From NCBI RefSeq assembly GCF_000220395.1, contig NW_004086046.1:1-63113 (forward strand): a DNA stretch of 63,113 nt, written 5' to 3'. A model generated the notes under the pieces. It was given only the letters and a program-made list of their open reading frames with translations, did no database searches and was not told where the DNA came from. How positions within the stretch are numbered: the stretch's first letter is position 1; each line of letters opens with the position of its first letter. The stretch comes from Ichthyophthirius multifiliis (lineage: Eukaryota > Ciliophora > Oligohymenophorea > Hymenostomatida). This document shows positions 12,401 through 25,934 of this stretch, piece after piece. Position numbers and translations under genes: made by a program.

Positions 12401-14492
12401 AAATAGGTATTCTAATATTTATATTCTTATTAAGTTAATATAAAATTTTATTTTAAGTAAGAAAGCTTATCTCCTTTAATATAAGAATAGATTTAAGTCC
12501 AAACGAAAGAAACATCGAAATGTTTTTAGTTTATAACTTTATTTTGAACTTTTTTCCAAAAAAATCTCTTAAAATATTCAAAGTCAACTTCATAGGACAT
12601 TTTTTATTTTTCATTATTTATTATAGGCCCTTTTTTTTTCATCTTTGATTAATACTTTAATGTTTTCTGTAATTTATATTAAAGGTATTCTTTACTTTAT
12701 ACAAAAAAGGCATTTTAAAAATCTTCTTATTCGTAATTTTCCTCATCTGAAGATAAACACTTTATATTTTCAAAAATATCATTATAATTTTTATTAGATG
12801 TATTTTATTATTATTAATTGTCATTTTATTTATAAATATCATTAATATACATAGTTCCGCTTCTTTCATTATGCCAGGTATTTGATCCTTATTATCCTTT
12901 AATTTGTCCTTAAAAATTTCTTTTAAAAAAGGAATTTAAACTGATCCATCTATAATCATAATAAGCTATCTAATAGTAAGGAAAGTCGGAAAATGTTAAG
13001 GCATCATTTATTTTAGACAATTAAATAATTTACAGTCATTTTCTATTTCCAAAACTTTTTCGTTTTAAGATGAAATGTTAATTATTTTCTAGAGCTCGTC
13101 TTTATTATTTTTTGATTGTTATTTTTGTACAAATTCTTATTATAGTTTATTTAGTAGATTCTCATAATGTTTTTTTATTTCATGTCTTAAAACAGGAGAT
13201 GCAGTTACAAAAATAGATCTTAAACTAGTCACATTATTATTGATTAAGTCTTTAATTTTCATTTTAGGATTTTCTTCTTTAATACTTCTAGACATTCTAT
13301 ATTTAAATAAAATATTCAATGCAAACATCCTTAATATAGAACATGTTGTTTTCCCAGTACCGGATCTTCCAAAACATAATATATTTCCAGCAGAACTGAT
13401 TACATCTAATTATTCAGGAGTCAATTTAATATTTAGATTTGTAAAGCTTTATAAAAGTTTAACTATATTTGCCACATCGTGTAAATTGGTTAATATTTTG
13501 TTTATTTTGTCATTTGTTTGGTGTGGGTTTTGTATTCTTTTTTAAATAATAATATTTTCTTGGTCTTTTATTAATTCCCATTTTTAAGTTTTTTATGAGA
13601 AAAAATAATTTCGTTTTTCATCTTCAGTTAAGATTTTAGTTTAGAAATAGTTTAAGTGAAATTTTTTAAAATTTTAATTGAATATGTTTTCGTGTTTATT
13701 AAATTTGGATAATTATAAAGTGCTTTTGGAGAAATTATTTTCTATTATGAAATTATTATCTTCATTTATTTTTTAATAAAATAAAAGGTTTTTTTTTAAT
13801 TTATTTCTTTTCGGAAATTCTTTGAGTTTGCAATCTTATTTATGATTTATTTAGAATTAAAATTTAATTTAATATTGATAAAATATAGAGTCTAAATAAT
13901 AGTCTTTTGAAAGTTATTATTTTTAGATATTCTCAAAGTCTATTTCTGATATAATATCCATAAATACAATGCATTATTTATAATCTAATTTTATTATTTA
14001 TTTATCTTATATTATAGGAATTTATTCTACTGTTAACATAAAAACTAAGTATTTTATTTTATGAAACTTTACTGCAAATAACATTTCAAATTCTTATTAA
14101 CCTCGGAATATTATAGGATGTACAGTAAGATATTTTTCAATATTATTAAAATTGCCTTTTATTATAAAATTTATATAAGAAAAAATTAATAGTTATTATT
14201 ATTCAGTTGATTTTAAAATTTTTATTTATATATCGCTTTAGAAATAGCAATTAAATACTATTTTGGGAAATATTTCATATTGTTATAGTACTTATTAGGC
14301 CGTTATTTTTAAATCTTTGATTTATATTTGTTTAGATTTTCGAGGTTATTTAAGTTTGGTTTTTTGAATATAATTTTAAAGGATATATTTTATTAATTAG
14401 TTTTGATTTAGATATAATCTCTCTTTTAATTAGTTAAATGTTTATTTGAAATATTATATTTAAGAATTAAAATAAGTTTAGTTAAAATTCAT
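6470..14492 (-). CDS. TRANK1-like giant protein, copy A: UvrD/Rep-type SF1 helicase with helical repeats
   Basis: It is about 2,670 codons with ATG at 14490-14492 (MNFNQTYFN, matching the start of copy B) and stop TGA at 6470-6472. The helicase core is intact in order: Walker A GRSGTGKTT near residue 375, DEVQDLP (motif II) near 750, GDTAQTI (III), NFRTHRQ (IV), TIYESKGLEFDD (V) near 930, and ALYVSITRAKKR (VI) near 1100. This is the layout of SF1A UvrD/Rep helicases and of the eukaryotic TRANK1-like branch. Helical TPR-like pairs follow (about 1135-1330: a run of AAKCFF, KAAESY, KAAELF helices), then an acidic Asn/Gln-rich linker, a long conserved C-terminal region and an IQ-like segment AKIIQRFF near 2460. 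Breaks: one base short in A runs at 7069-7077 and at 12925-12930 (T run on the coding strand), and an in-frame TGA at 9640-9642. Copy B lies directly upstream. Substrate and cellular role are unknown. Confidence 0.85.
11672..12049 (-). repeat. 378-bp perfect repeat, copy in helicase A
   Basis: By eye this stretch is base-for-base identical to 19965-20342 in copy B, with a constant offset of 8,293 and no gap. It encodes about 126 residues from the NFRTH motif through TIYESKGLEFDD to VIDQYG. Immediately outside, the copies differ at many positions, including silent ones (first mismatches at 11671 and 12050). Confidence 0.9.
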
Positions 14493-17400
14493 TTTTTTAT
14501 ATATATTTTTTTTTTATTTTGTGATGAATTTTAAAGTTGAAATATAATAATTAAAATATATTTTAATAAATAATTTTGTTATAAAAGAATTATTATAAAA
14601 AGGATTAAATTTATTTTATAAGGATACTTAAATAAAATTAAATAAAATAGAAAATTAATAAATATTAATATTTAAAAATTATCATTTGTAATTTAAATAT
14701 CTATATTTTCTTTAAGCTCTTTTATTTTTTTTATCAATAATAATTTATTATTATTATTATTTTTTTTTTTTTTATTATATTTTATCATTTATATATATAT
14801 AATTCTAATTTGCTTTTAATTTGTTTCCTATTTAAACCTTTTCATTTTAAATATTAGTTTTTATTTTTTCAACTTCTTTATTTTTTAAATCAAAATCAAA
14901 ATCTCTGATAATTTATTATGCTTATTATTACATACCTAATCTGGACCATTTAATAGCAATTTTCATTTTACTTTATAATAAAACATCATTATGTATGATA
15001 TTGTCTTTAATTTAATTATCTTTCATTATTCCCCACTCAACTAGATGACTTTTTTTATTTTTAGTATCATTAACTAGTTTAAAAATGGAATTATTAATTT
15101 TGGAGTTATCTCCTTCCAGTTTAATATTTTTTAATAAAGAATCAAATTCATCAAATTTTTTGTGTTATTATTCTAATAAATCCATCAAATAATGATAATC
15201 TTGTTAATCTGAATAAACTTTAGAATAATATTAATATAAAATATCTTCAATGAAACCTTCATTCACTTAATAAAATTCAAAAAGTTAACTATTTTATAAA
15301 TTTGCTTATATAAGATTATTATTGAAATTTCGAGAAAAGGAAACCATTAATAATTAATTGAAATTATTAGAAAGTCTAGAATTTTATTTATTGAAATTTT
15401 ATTTTTATTTTCTGAAAAATTTTTATATTATTTTTGCTGCGTTTATTTTTTAAACTAATTTTTATAGATAGAAAGTTCCATTTTCCTATATTATTTATTC
15501 CTCGAATAAAATCTCATATTAATTAAATTAATTATCATTTTCTAAAATCCAGTTTTTTATTTCTCCTAGATTATTAAAATTTTTCAAATCTAACAGATTT
15601 TACCAATAATAAGGAATTTCACAATTTTCATTATATTCGTTTGCAAATAAGTTCCAATCTATTAAATCAATTAATTAAAAAAGTAAATCTTCTAACTAAG
15701 TATTTACTTATTCAATATTCAAAAGCACAAAAATAACAATTTTAAGTAATTTTTTACATAAAAATGCATTTTAATTCAAATACTATTCATCTATTTTAAA
15801 TATAAAATTTAACAAATCCACTATTGTATTTAAACTTTAATCTATTTATTTTTTCTAGTCCTTTTTTAATGTTTAAAATATTATTTAGGTTTAATTATGT
15901 TATAGATAATATAAGAAATCATTAGGTATATATATTTAGGATTTGTTAATTTAGTTTTAGTAAAAAAGAAGCAATTAAATAATCGAATTTTCTATTTTGG
16001 TAAATACATATTTTGTTTTGAGTGAAAGAAAATATTTTTCGAAAAATAATATTTAGTTTTGGATATTTTACAGTATATTATTTGTATTTTTATATTAATT
16101 ATTTATTAAATTAATATCCAACTTCTTATCTTTATAAAAAGCATATTATATGTATTCTTAATAGTTAAGTTTTTAGAAAATGAGAATGGATTTTTCATAG
16201 TTTTTAATTTTTTTACTTTCCGTTTAGACTATTTGGTTTAAAAATTTAAAACCCAATTTTAATAAGAATTCTTTTTCGAAAAATACTAATTGATTTTTTT
16301 TATTTAATAAACTAACTAAAGTTTAAAACAATTTCTTTTTTGAAGTTTAAAGGTAGTTATTTGATATTCTTTTTTAAGAAGAATGATTTTTAGCTTTAAA
16401 AGTTTTTTAGTATTCCAAAAATTAAACCATTTCTCCATCTTATTGGCTTTCTTTTTATATTAAAGAATTTTTTTATTTTTATAAATATTCGTTTTTGTGA
16501 TATTTGTATAAAGGATTTGTCTTTTTATATTTTTTGTATTCTGGTTTTATTTAGTGATTTTCTTTTCTTTTTAATTTGGTGTAATAATAACCATTCTCGT
16601 TCTTTTTTAATATATAATCTATTTTTTTTGAATTTTGCTTATAATTAAATTATAATATGAAGTTGATGATTCAGATAAAGATACTTATTAAATATTTTTT
16701 ACTATTTTAAGTTTAGTTATTTATCCAATAATATTATATAATTTGTCTTATATATAAGGAAGGATATCTATTATATGAACTGATAATTTCTATATGTCTA
16801 AATCTATGAAATAACACTTATTTTAAAGATTATTTTTCAATAAATAATCTATTATTTGAGAATTATCTTTATCTATGCAAACTCTTAAAGTACCAAAATT
16901 ACTTAAGATAGGATTATTTGGGGGTAAACGGATATCAAATGAAGCTAAGATTGCCTTTAAAATTATTATATTATTATTTTTGTGTATATTTTTTAAGTTA
17001 TTAAATGAGATTCCATTTTATAATATTTGCAAAATTACATTTAGAAATTATACAAATTGTTAATTTGATTATTTCTATATTAATAAATCTTAAATATTTT
17101 TAAATTATTCAGTTAATAATAATAAATAAGTATAAGATGTATAGAAATCATATATTCTGATGGTATCATTAGTTTATTTTAATTTGCTAAAATTGTACAT
17201 TTCACATCCTTAAGAAAAAATATTCCAGAAAGAATCTTCTTAAAAGTTTTATTTATTCCATATAAGTTATGAATATTCAAAATATGAAGGATATTTGCAA
17301 ACACTTTCGTTCGGATTTAAAAATTAGAACTTATTAACATTTTCAAGACAAACAATTGCAAAATTAATATCATAAATATCTTCTGGAAAATTAGAAAAAG

Positions 17401-20400
17401 GTAAACACTAAAATGTAGGCCTATCATTATCATTAGAAATAGATTAAATTTAAGCTATTTTATTTTAATATTTAATAGATTTTGTTAAGAAAATAACTTT
17501 ATAATTAAAGAAATCTCCAAAATAATAAGAAAGGGCAAGTGCTGAATCATAATTAAGCAAAAATAGTATTTTCTTCCATAATCCTAAAGATAATAATCCC
17601 CTATAAACAGAAATAGGGAATGAATTATCTTAATTATCTGATATATCTTTATTTCTGAATTATAAATATTAAGGATCAATTATTTCTAGAATATTAGATA
17701 AGGCAATACAAGCAATAATATTCTTCTCATGACATTTCCTTTATAAAGAGACATCAGAAATTAATTAATATGATAAAATTCTTGTTTCTGTCGAATAAGG
17801 AGAAAATTTCTAAACTATACTCATTATATAATATCCTGTTTTCTATCCTAAACCATATTAATTACAAATATATATACATAATCTAAATATATTATAACTT
17901 TCTAAAAAATCAAGTATTTATGTAACGAAATTCATATGAATTTTACTTATATTATCTTCATATAACTCTATTATTTTTTAAAAATCAGGGTTAAAGTTTA
18001 TTAAATATTTAATAATTTTAATCATTAGTTTATCATTAATTTTTATATTTGCTCGAGTTTTAATTTATTATTTATTTTTTGATAAATGTTAGATACTTTA
18101 ATTTTATTCTTAATTTTCTTTCAAAACAAAAGAGTATTCAGAATATTAGTCACTTTATTAACTTCTACTTTTATTTATTTATAAAGCTATATTATTATTT
18201 TATTTACTATTTATTAACCATTCATCTTCGGGATCAAAATTACTTAAATGATCAAAATTTTAATAACATTATTAAACAAATTCAAAAGAAAGATCATTAA
18301 TTGAATAATCGCTATTTTCTTATATTATATTTTCGCTTTTTTTCATATTATTATCTTCATTTATTTATTCTTCTTCACTTTTATTTTCATTATTATCATT
18401 TTATTATTCTTCTTCATCTTCATTTGAATCTTCGTTTTAATCTCCATCTTCATCTTCGTCTTGATCTTGATCTTTATCTTGATCTTCATTTTAATCCTCA
18501 TTTTCTTCTTCTTAAATTTCTGATTGTTATTTAATATCATTATCAAAAGTAATATTTTCTATAAAAGAAGTATTTTCATGCTTATTAGATTAAATATTTT
18601 ATATAGAATTTTAATTTTCACTTATTTAACTATCAAAATTAATATTTTCAATAAAATCAGTATTTTCATGTTTACTTTTTTCAGTTGTAAAATTTAAAAT
18701 AGTTTATTTTACCTAACTTACAGAAATATCTTCAATTTCTTAAATTATTTCATTATTTTCTAATTCATCTCTTACTTCATTTACTAATTCTTCTATACCT
18801 AAATTAGCGTATCTTTTAATAAGAGCTTAGTTTTATTTTCTTGATAAAAATTATCTATTAGAGAACGTTATCTCTAATATTTTCTGCCATTATTATGTAT
18901 TATCATAACATTCTATGGCTCTTATAAAATCTCCTATTTATAAAAATATTTCTGCTGCTTTTTCATAATTCTTTAATATATAAAAACATTCCGCTGTACT
19001 TTTTAAATTTCCAGAAAATTCATATGCTTAGGCTGCCTTTGAAAAGTTTTAACTTGAAAAATAGCATTTGGCAGCTTGCTCGTATTTTTTAATGTTCATA
19101 AAATAATCACCTATAATTTCAAATTATTATCGGGCTTATTTTTTACGCATTTCAAATTATCGTTAGGCGCTTTTTTATTCCTTTTTAGAATAATGTGAGT
19201 ATTCCATAATTCCCTGTTCTAAATAAATTTCTTCTCTTCGAACATCTTCCATTTCTTCTTTTGCTTATTAAGCAAGTCGTAAATTAAATGCTTTTTAATA
19301 TAATTCATCATTTCCGCATTTCTTAAAACACATAATAGCTTACTCAAAGTAACCATTTCTTAACATCTAATTGCCTTATTCTTCCCAATCTTTTAATTCA
19401 CTTTTTTAAACAAATTTTTCCTATAGTGAAGAACCGTTAAATAATTCAACAGCATTTAATTTTAGCCAAAAATTCTCTATTGTTTCTCTATTTTTTTGAC
19501 TGGAGTCATATATTATTAATCTTTATTTTGCTCTAGTTATTGCTACATATAAAGCTTTTAATTCTATACATAAACCTGCAAAGTCTTTATTATTATCAGA
19601 TGATTTATATTTATTATTTTATATAAGCTTTATTATTTCAAATTTATTATCAGGTTTCTTTATTCCGTAAAATGCGTCGCTTTAAATATCAGATTCTGCC
19701 TAGGTTATCTTTTATAATTTCTCTTATCTTTATTAGGAATTTTAGTTTAGTTTTTAATACATATTTTTACGCTCATCTAAATCATATATAAATTATATTT
19801 TTTTTAGTTCTACTTGGTCTTTCCATTCTTCAAGTAAAATTTATCTTCTTTAGTCTTACATTTCTTACATAAAATTGACTCTTTTTAAATTTAATTCTTA
19901 TTTTTTTTCTTCATGTATTTTTTCATCTACTACTTCATTTTGAAATTCAATTTACCTTAAAATTCCATATTAATCAATTACATCAGAATCAGTAAAGAAA
20001 TCAAAAATAATAACATCATCGAATTCTAGTCCTTTAGATTCATAAATAGTTAGACACAAAGCATGTTATAATTAAGCAGGTAATCGCTTTTTAGCTTCCT
20101 AATTTCTAACTAAAACAACTTAATTACAACCAAATTCTATATTACTTCTCTCACTTTTCTCTTCTCCAGTTAAAGCCCAAAATAATGCTTCTAAATCTTC
20201 ACTTCCTATTATTAGTGGAATAGGTCCTTCTTTAGGAGATTATTCTTTCCTTAATCTATCTATAGTGGAGGAAAAGAAAAATTCTAAAATATCGATAATA
20301 GAATTTGCTAGAGTAAGAATTTGTCTATGAGTTCTAAAATTATTAGTTAATTGTTTAACACTAAGATTCTGCCAATATCTTCCTTCATCACTAAAAATAC

Positions 20401-22792
20401 TTTATAATGTTCCACACCTAAATCCTACGCCTTAGGTAATAGTTTAAGCAGTATCTCCTGAATAAAATAGTCCATGAGAAGATACTAGTTTTAATAAAAG
20501 TAAAATATTAGAAGGTAAATCCTATACTTCATCAACAAAAATATAATGTAGTTTTTAAAGATTATTTACATTTTCAGCTTTAACTCTAGCAATAATAAAA
20601 TTAATAACATCCATAAAATCATAACAACCTTCTTTGGCTTTCCACTACTCATATTCATAGAGAATATCATACAAAATATCAACTTATTTTTGTGAAAGAT
20701 GTGGATTTTCTTCAGCGTAAACCTTTTTTAGAATCGCATTATTTTTTAAGTGAGCATCTTTGCTTCCTTTAATATGAGAATAAATTTAAGTCCAAACAAA
20801 AGAGGCATCAAAATATTTTATTCCAATAACTTTATTTTAAACTTTTTTCCAGAAATACCTTTTAAAATATTCAAAATCAACTTCGAAGGCCATTTAAGCA
20901 TATTTCGAGGTTTATTTTAATTTATCGTTTACTATTCCTTATTTTTTCTTATTTTCTTTAGCAAATACTTTATCTAATTAATTTTTTAAATAAATTTCAT
21001 AATTTCCATATTTTATATCTCCATCTTGAGAATCATTAGAGCTTTCATCATCATCTCTAAAAATATTATTATCTAAATTTTAATTATTTTATTATTCATT
21101 ATTTTCTCTTCCTTATTTAAATTAATTATTAATATATAAAGTTCCTTTTAATTCATTATGCCAACTATTCTATACAGTCTACCCTTTTAATCTTCCTTGT
21201 AAATTTCTTTAGAAAAAAGGAAATTTTAAAGACCCATCGATAATCATAATGAGATTTCTAATAGTCATAAAAGAAGGGAAATCATAAGGTTTCATAGATT
21301 TTAAATTATCAAATTATTCGAACTCTACAATTTCATTAATATTATAATTATTTTAATTTTCCATAATTTTTTCGAAATCATTTTTCTCATATCTATCTTT
21401 TAATTCATCTTTTAACTTCTTAATCAATCCATCATAGTGTTTTTTTATCTCATAAGTCAAAACTGGGGATGCGGTAACGAATATAGTTCTTAGTCCTCCC
21501 ACATTTTCTATTAAGTCCTCAATTTATAAACTCTGGGTTTATTTTTTCATTTTAATAGCCATTTTATACCTAAAAATTGTATTTAAAGCAAACATTCTTA
21601 ATACTGCGCATGTTGTTTTTCCAGTCCCTGATCTTCCTAAACAGACTACATTTCCAGATTATCCAATAACATTAAGTTATTCAGGTGTAATATCGATATT
21701 TATATTTTTCATATTTTATAACATTTTAATAAGCCTATCAGCATCTTATAGGTTTGCAAGAATTTCCTCAACAGTAGATTCGCTTAGTTCTAAATTATAT
21801 TTTCGCAATTCTTTTAGTTTTTTATTTAAATTTACGTCTTTACAAATCCATCTTTTGTTAATTAAAACGTAATTTTTTTTTTCTTCTTCTTCTAATATTT
21901 TGGTCAAGTATATATTTGGGATAAATTTTTTAGGGTTTTTGGTAAATACATTATCGATATTTTTACACTCTTCTAATGTTAAAAAATGTTCTTCGAAATT
22001 ATTTTTAACTTTTTAATCCACTTCATCATTTTATTTTGAATATAAACTCGATTAATCATTATCTTCATTTTTGTTAGTTTGTAAAATATCAATGCTTTTA
22101 TGGTCTATAGCATATGCAAGTTCGTTTGAGTATTCTTTTAAAATAGTATGTAAATAATGCTCTTTAACTTATTTTTATTATTATATTTTCTCGAATTATT
22201 TATCAGAAATTACATCGAGAAAAAGAATACTTTATTAATATTCAAGTTTCATTAATTATTCCTTTTATATTCTAGGAATTTAGACTATAGTTACAAGAAA
22301 TACAATAAACTTGCTTTTTGTAAATTATAAAGCGAATAAACTTTCATATTATTATTATCCTGTAAATTATAATTGATATACAGGCATGTATTTCTCTATA
22401 TTATTAAATCCACCTTTTAATATATAATCTATGTAACATAAAAGAAGTAATTATTTATATTCGGAATACTTAGAAAATAATAAAGCAAAATTATAATAAA
22501 ATTAATATTTAAAAATTGCTTTTGGAAATATTTCAAATTGCTTTAATATTTAGCCAGCTTATAATTAGTTTTTTGTAGATAAAGTTTTATAAAAGTCGAT
22601 TCCTACTTATTCGTAATTTTCGAATATATATATTTTGTTTTTTATCCATTCAGATACTATATCTTTTCGTTTATTTAAATGACTCCATTTAAGTCCTTTG
22701 TATTTTAAATTAGAAAGTTTTTAATCTAAATATGTAATTCTTTCTGTAAAAAATTAAAATTGATTTTCGAATAAAAATTTGTTAATATTCAT
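14489..22792 (-). CDS. TRANK1-like giant protein, copy B: UvrD/Rep-type SF1 helicase with helical repeats
   Basis: It is a paralogue of copy A, about 2,768 codons, from ATG 22790-22792 (MNINKFLFENQFQ) to TGA 14489-14491. Helicase motifs run in order: GRSGTGKTT near residue 385, FVDEVQDLP near 753, GDTAQTI, NFRTHRQ, TIYESKGLEFDD and ALYVAITRAKQR near 1076. TPR-like helices follow (residues 1100-1310), then a striking Asp/Glu-rich tract (about 18370-18510), a long C-terminal region that aligns with copy A, and an IQ motif AAKIIQKFFRKQ near 2447 that may bind calmodulin. One break is seen: the eight-base A run at 16622-16629 is one base short for the frame shared with copy A. The last 100 or so codons are Ile/Asn/Lys-rich, so the true C-terminus may lie upstream of the first TGA. 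Two intact-looking helicase cores side by side argue that this family is maintained, not merely decaying. Confidence 0.88.
19965..20342 (-). repeat. 378-bp perfect repeat, copy in helicase B
   Basis: It is the partner of 11672-12049, and third codon positions are also identical. Outside the tract the paralogues keep their protein similarity but differ at many bases, so identity falls off sharply at both ends. That pattern is expected from recent gene conversion, or from an assembly artefact that copied one consensus into both loci. Confidence 0.9.
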
Positions 22793-23234
22793 ATTGATTT
22801 ATTTTATAAAATAAAATTTATATAATTATAAAGAAAAATTTTATAATGACTTTTTGAAATGACTGTTTCTGAATTAAATATATATAATTAATTCTTTTTA
22901 TAATTATTTATTATAATAATTTTCACATATTAATAGTAGACTCTTTAAAAAATTATATTTTATTTTTATAATATTTAGCAAATTAATAACAATAAATGAT
23001 AAATCTGTTTATTATTAAAAAATAAATTAATTAATTATCTATTACTATTTTTATTAATGATAAAAAAAGTATATAATTTTAAAATAAACAATAAAGAAAT
23101 ATAGTATAATAAAAAGATAAAATTTATATATATTTTATAGTGATATATTAAAATATTTTTTCAAAATAAAAAATATAATATTAAAATAAAAATCATATAA
23201 TCATAAAAAATAAAATATATTAAATGAATAAATT

Positions 23235-23280
<46 letters not shown>

Positions 23281-23630
23281 GAAAAAAAAAAAATCTATAT
23301 TTAAATTATTTATTTAATTATCGAGTTAATATGTTTAGAATATTTTTTATTCAGTGTTTTATATTTTAATTATTATTTTATTTTTAATGTTTAATTTCAT
23401 AATATTTTTTTTAACTTATTTACATTTTAATTTAATTCAAATATCTTAAATAAATTTTATCTAATTTATTTATATTTTAAAAAGTTAGAAATAAGAGTTT
23501 ATTTACAATTTATTTAAATTATAAATTGAATTTAATATAAATTATTATTTATTTTATAATTTAAATAATTATTATTATTTTATATCTAATTTTTTTCAAT
23601 TATTGTTTCTATAAAGTATATTATCTAAAT
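22793..23630. other. intergenic stretch upstream of helicase B
   Basis: It holds no protein-like frame. Alternating TA runs lie near 23236-23276. It should contain the promoter of copy B, but no motif stands out from the A/T background. Confidence 0.55.
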
Positions 23631-25200
23631 AATTATTTTCTATCTTTAGTATTATTAACTAGTTTAAAAATTAAATTATCTTCTTCCAGTTTAATATTTT
23701 TTAATAAAGAATTAAATTAATCAAACTTTTTATGTTGAATAGATTTTAGTATAATATTAATATTAATATTAATATAAAATATCTTCAATTATATCTTCAT
23801 TCACTTAATAAAATTAAAGTTAACTATTTTATGAATTTGCTTTATATAAGATTATTATTGAAATTTTATAATTTTGACTGCATTTATTTTTTAAACTAAT
23901 TAATTTTTGTAATTGAATTTATTTTTAGTTTATTAAGTTAGTATTTTCCGAAAAATTAAATAAAATACTCAGTCTTAAATAAAAAACAGTTCATTATTTT
24001 TTTTAGGAGATTAACATAAATTCTGATCTGAAAAATCAAAATATAGATTTTCTAATTAAATATACTAACTTCAAGTTTATTTATAAGCATGAATATAAAA
24101 ATATTAAGTATTTATATTTTTATCATTATTATTATAAATTTAATAAAAGATTAATCATGTTTTACAAAAAAAAGTAATATTTTATATATATAAATATGAT
24201 TATTTCTTATTTTTTATTTTAATATTAAAACAAGAGAAATTATTTTTATTTATATATTTTCTGTTTTATAATTAAAGAAAATATTTTTTGGATAAAATAA
24301 ATTTAGGTTTATAATTTTTCTAAGATATCCTTTATCGAATTTATTAACTTTTTCATATTATCATTTTTGTTTTAGTAAAAAATATTTTTTATATCATAAT
24401 TTAATTTTTATTAAAATTCAAATAATTTTAATTTCTAAAAAAAAAATAAAAACAAAAATTATTTTTTGTAAATTGTTAATAAAGACTTTCCTTTATAATT
24501 TTCGGAAAAAAAAAAATCATACTGAGGTTTATATTTTTATAAATAAGTATATTATTGCTCTATTTATTCATCATCTTAAAAATATTCTTCTCCTTCCTGT
24601 TTTTAGAAGTTTATTTGATATTTTTTACAAATAATATTTAGTTTTTTTATATTTTAAACATGTTTTTGTTTGATTATTTAATTATTAAAAATAAAAGCTT
24701 TAAATTCCTTTTATAAATTTGATTCAATTTTATTTTAGATATAGCAAAATAAAATATTGTTTATGGAAACTATTTTTCTTCTAATTGTACTATATTAATA
24801 TAATTTTTTGAGATTTTTAATAAACTTATACTACTAATTATATTCTATATTTTTCTTCTATATAAGGTATATAAGGAAGAGTATCAAAAAATGAAACTGA
24901 AATATTGTTTAGATCTAAATCTGTAAAACAGCATTTGTTTTAAAGATAGTTAATGATTAAAAATCCTTTTAATATTTAAGTCATAACACATAATTTTGTT
25001 AATAAAATTAAATTATATATAAAAGAATAAAATATAATTAAGTTACGTAAAATTAGTTTCCTCTGACATTCTATTGAGAATTATTATTAGGGAAGCTATA
25101 ATTTATTTAGATGAAGTTTTTTAAAATATTTTTTACTTAGTTTTCTATATTTAGTCCTCGTTAAGGTATTGGATTGGGAAAAGAATTATTATAAAAAATG
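23631..25200 (-). pseudogene. decayed C-terminal fragment of a third TRANK1-like gene
   Basis: Segments here match the C-terminal part of copy B in the same order and orientation, with heavy decay and internal loss. Bases 23640-23870 follow B 15057-15330 closely, including the stretch around cttccagtttaatatttttt. Bases 24000-24070 echo B 15545-15720. Bases 24850-24980 match B 16750-16880, which encodes the region reading CYFIDLDIQKLSVHIIDILP. No helicase motif is found upstream, so only the C-terminal half remains. Frame breaks are too many for a functional gene. It sits just upstream of copy B, extending the tandem array to three units. Confidence 0.75.
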
Positions 25201-25934
25201 TTTTATTCTTTTTTTGTTTATAATAAAAAAAATATAAAAGTTGTAATATTTAGTTAAATTTTTTATGAAATATAAATAAAATTATAAAGATGGTTTATAA
25301 TATTCTTATATAAATTATCTAAAGTTAATACTTTTAAAAAAACTAATATATATTATTTTTTATTATATTGGTTGTAAAATAAAGTGTAAAAATTTGCTAG
25401 AAATGTAAAAAAATATTAATTAAATTATTTTAAATATGTTATTTTCAATAATACTGAGTAAATTAAAAAAAAATAGTTTATTTTATATTCAAAATAAATA
25501 AAATAAAATTAATATAAATTTAATGTTCTTATTGGAAGATCATATTAATTTTTTTTTCAAATTATATTGTTTCTTTAAATATTATTTAATATATATATTT
25601 TAGTGTTTTATATAATAAATATATATATATAATATTTAAAAATTTATGATAAAAAAATATATTATGTTTACGCATTTATTTATTAAATTATTTACTAATT
25701 ATTTATATAAATTTATTTTACAATAATATTTTAAGTTATTATAAAATGCTTTATTTTTAATAATTATAATAAATATATTATGAAAAAATAAAAACGCATA
25801 AATTTTTATTAAAGTAGTTTAATTTCATTATTTCTCATTTTTATTGAAAATATATATTTTTTTATATATTATTATAAAATAAAATATTCATAAAATTATA
25901 TATTTTTAAAAAACTATTAATATATAATTAAAAA
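25201..25934. other. intergenic AT-rich stretch
   Basis: No protein-like frame and no structured element are seen. It lies between the helicase relic (minus strand) and the start of the next plus-strand gene. Simple A/T runs occur throughout. Confidence 0.55.

Noticed and set aside
13240-13545. A 101-codon standard-code frame on the plus strand
   Set aside because: It is antisense to the Walker A region of helicase copy A, where the minus-strand frame carries GRSGTGKTT and matches copy B.
6470-22792. A mobile or viral origin for the helicase array
   Set aside because: No terminal repeats, integrase, transposase, polymerase or capsid-like frames nearby; the domain layout fits the cellular TRANK1-like family.
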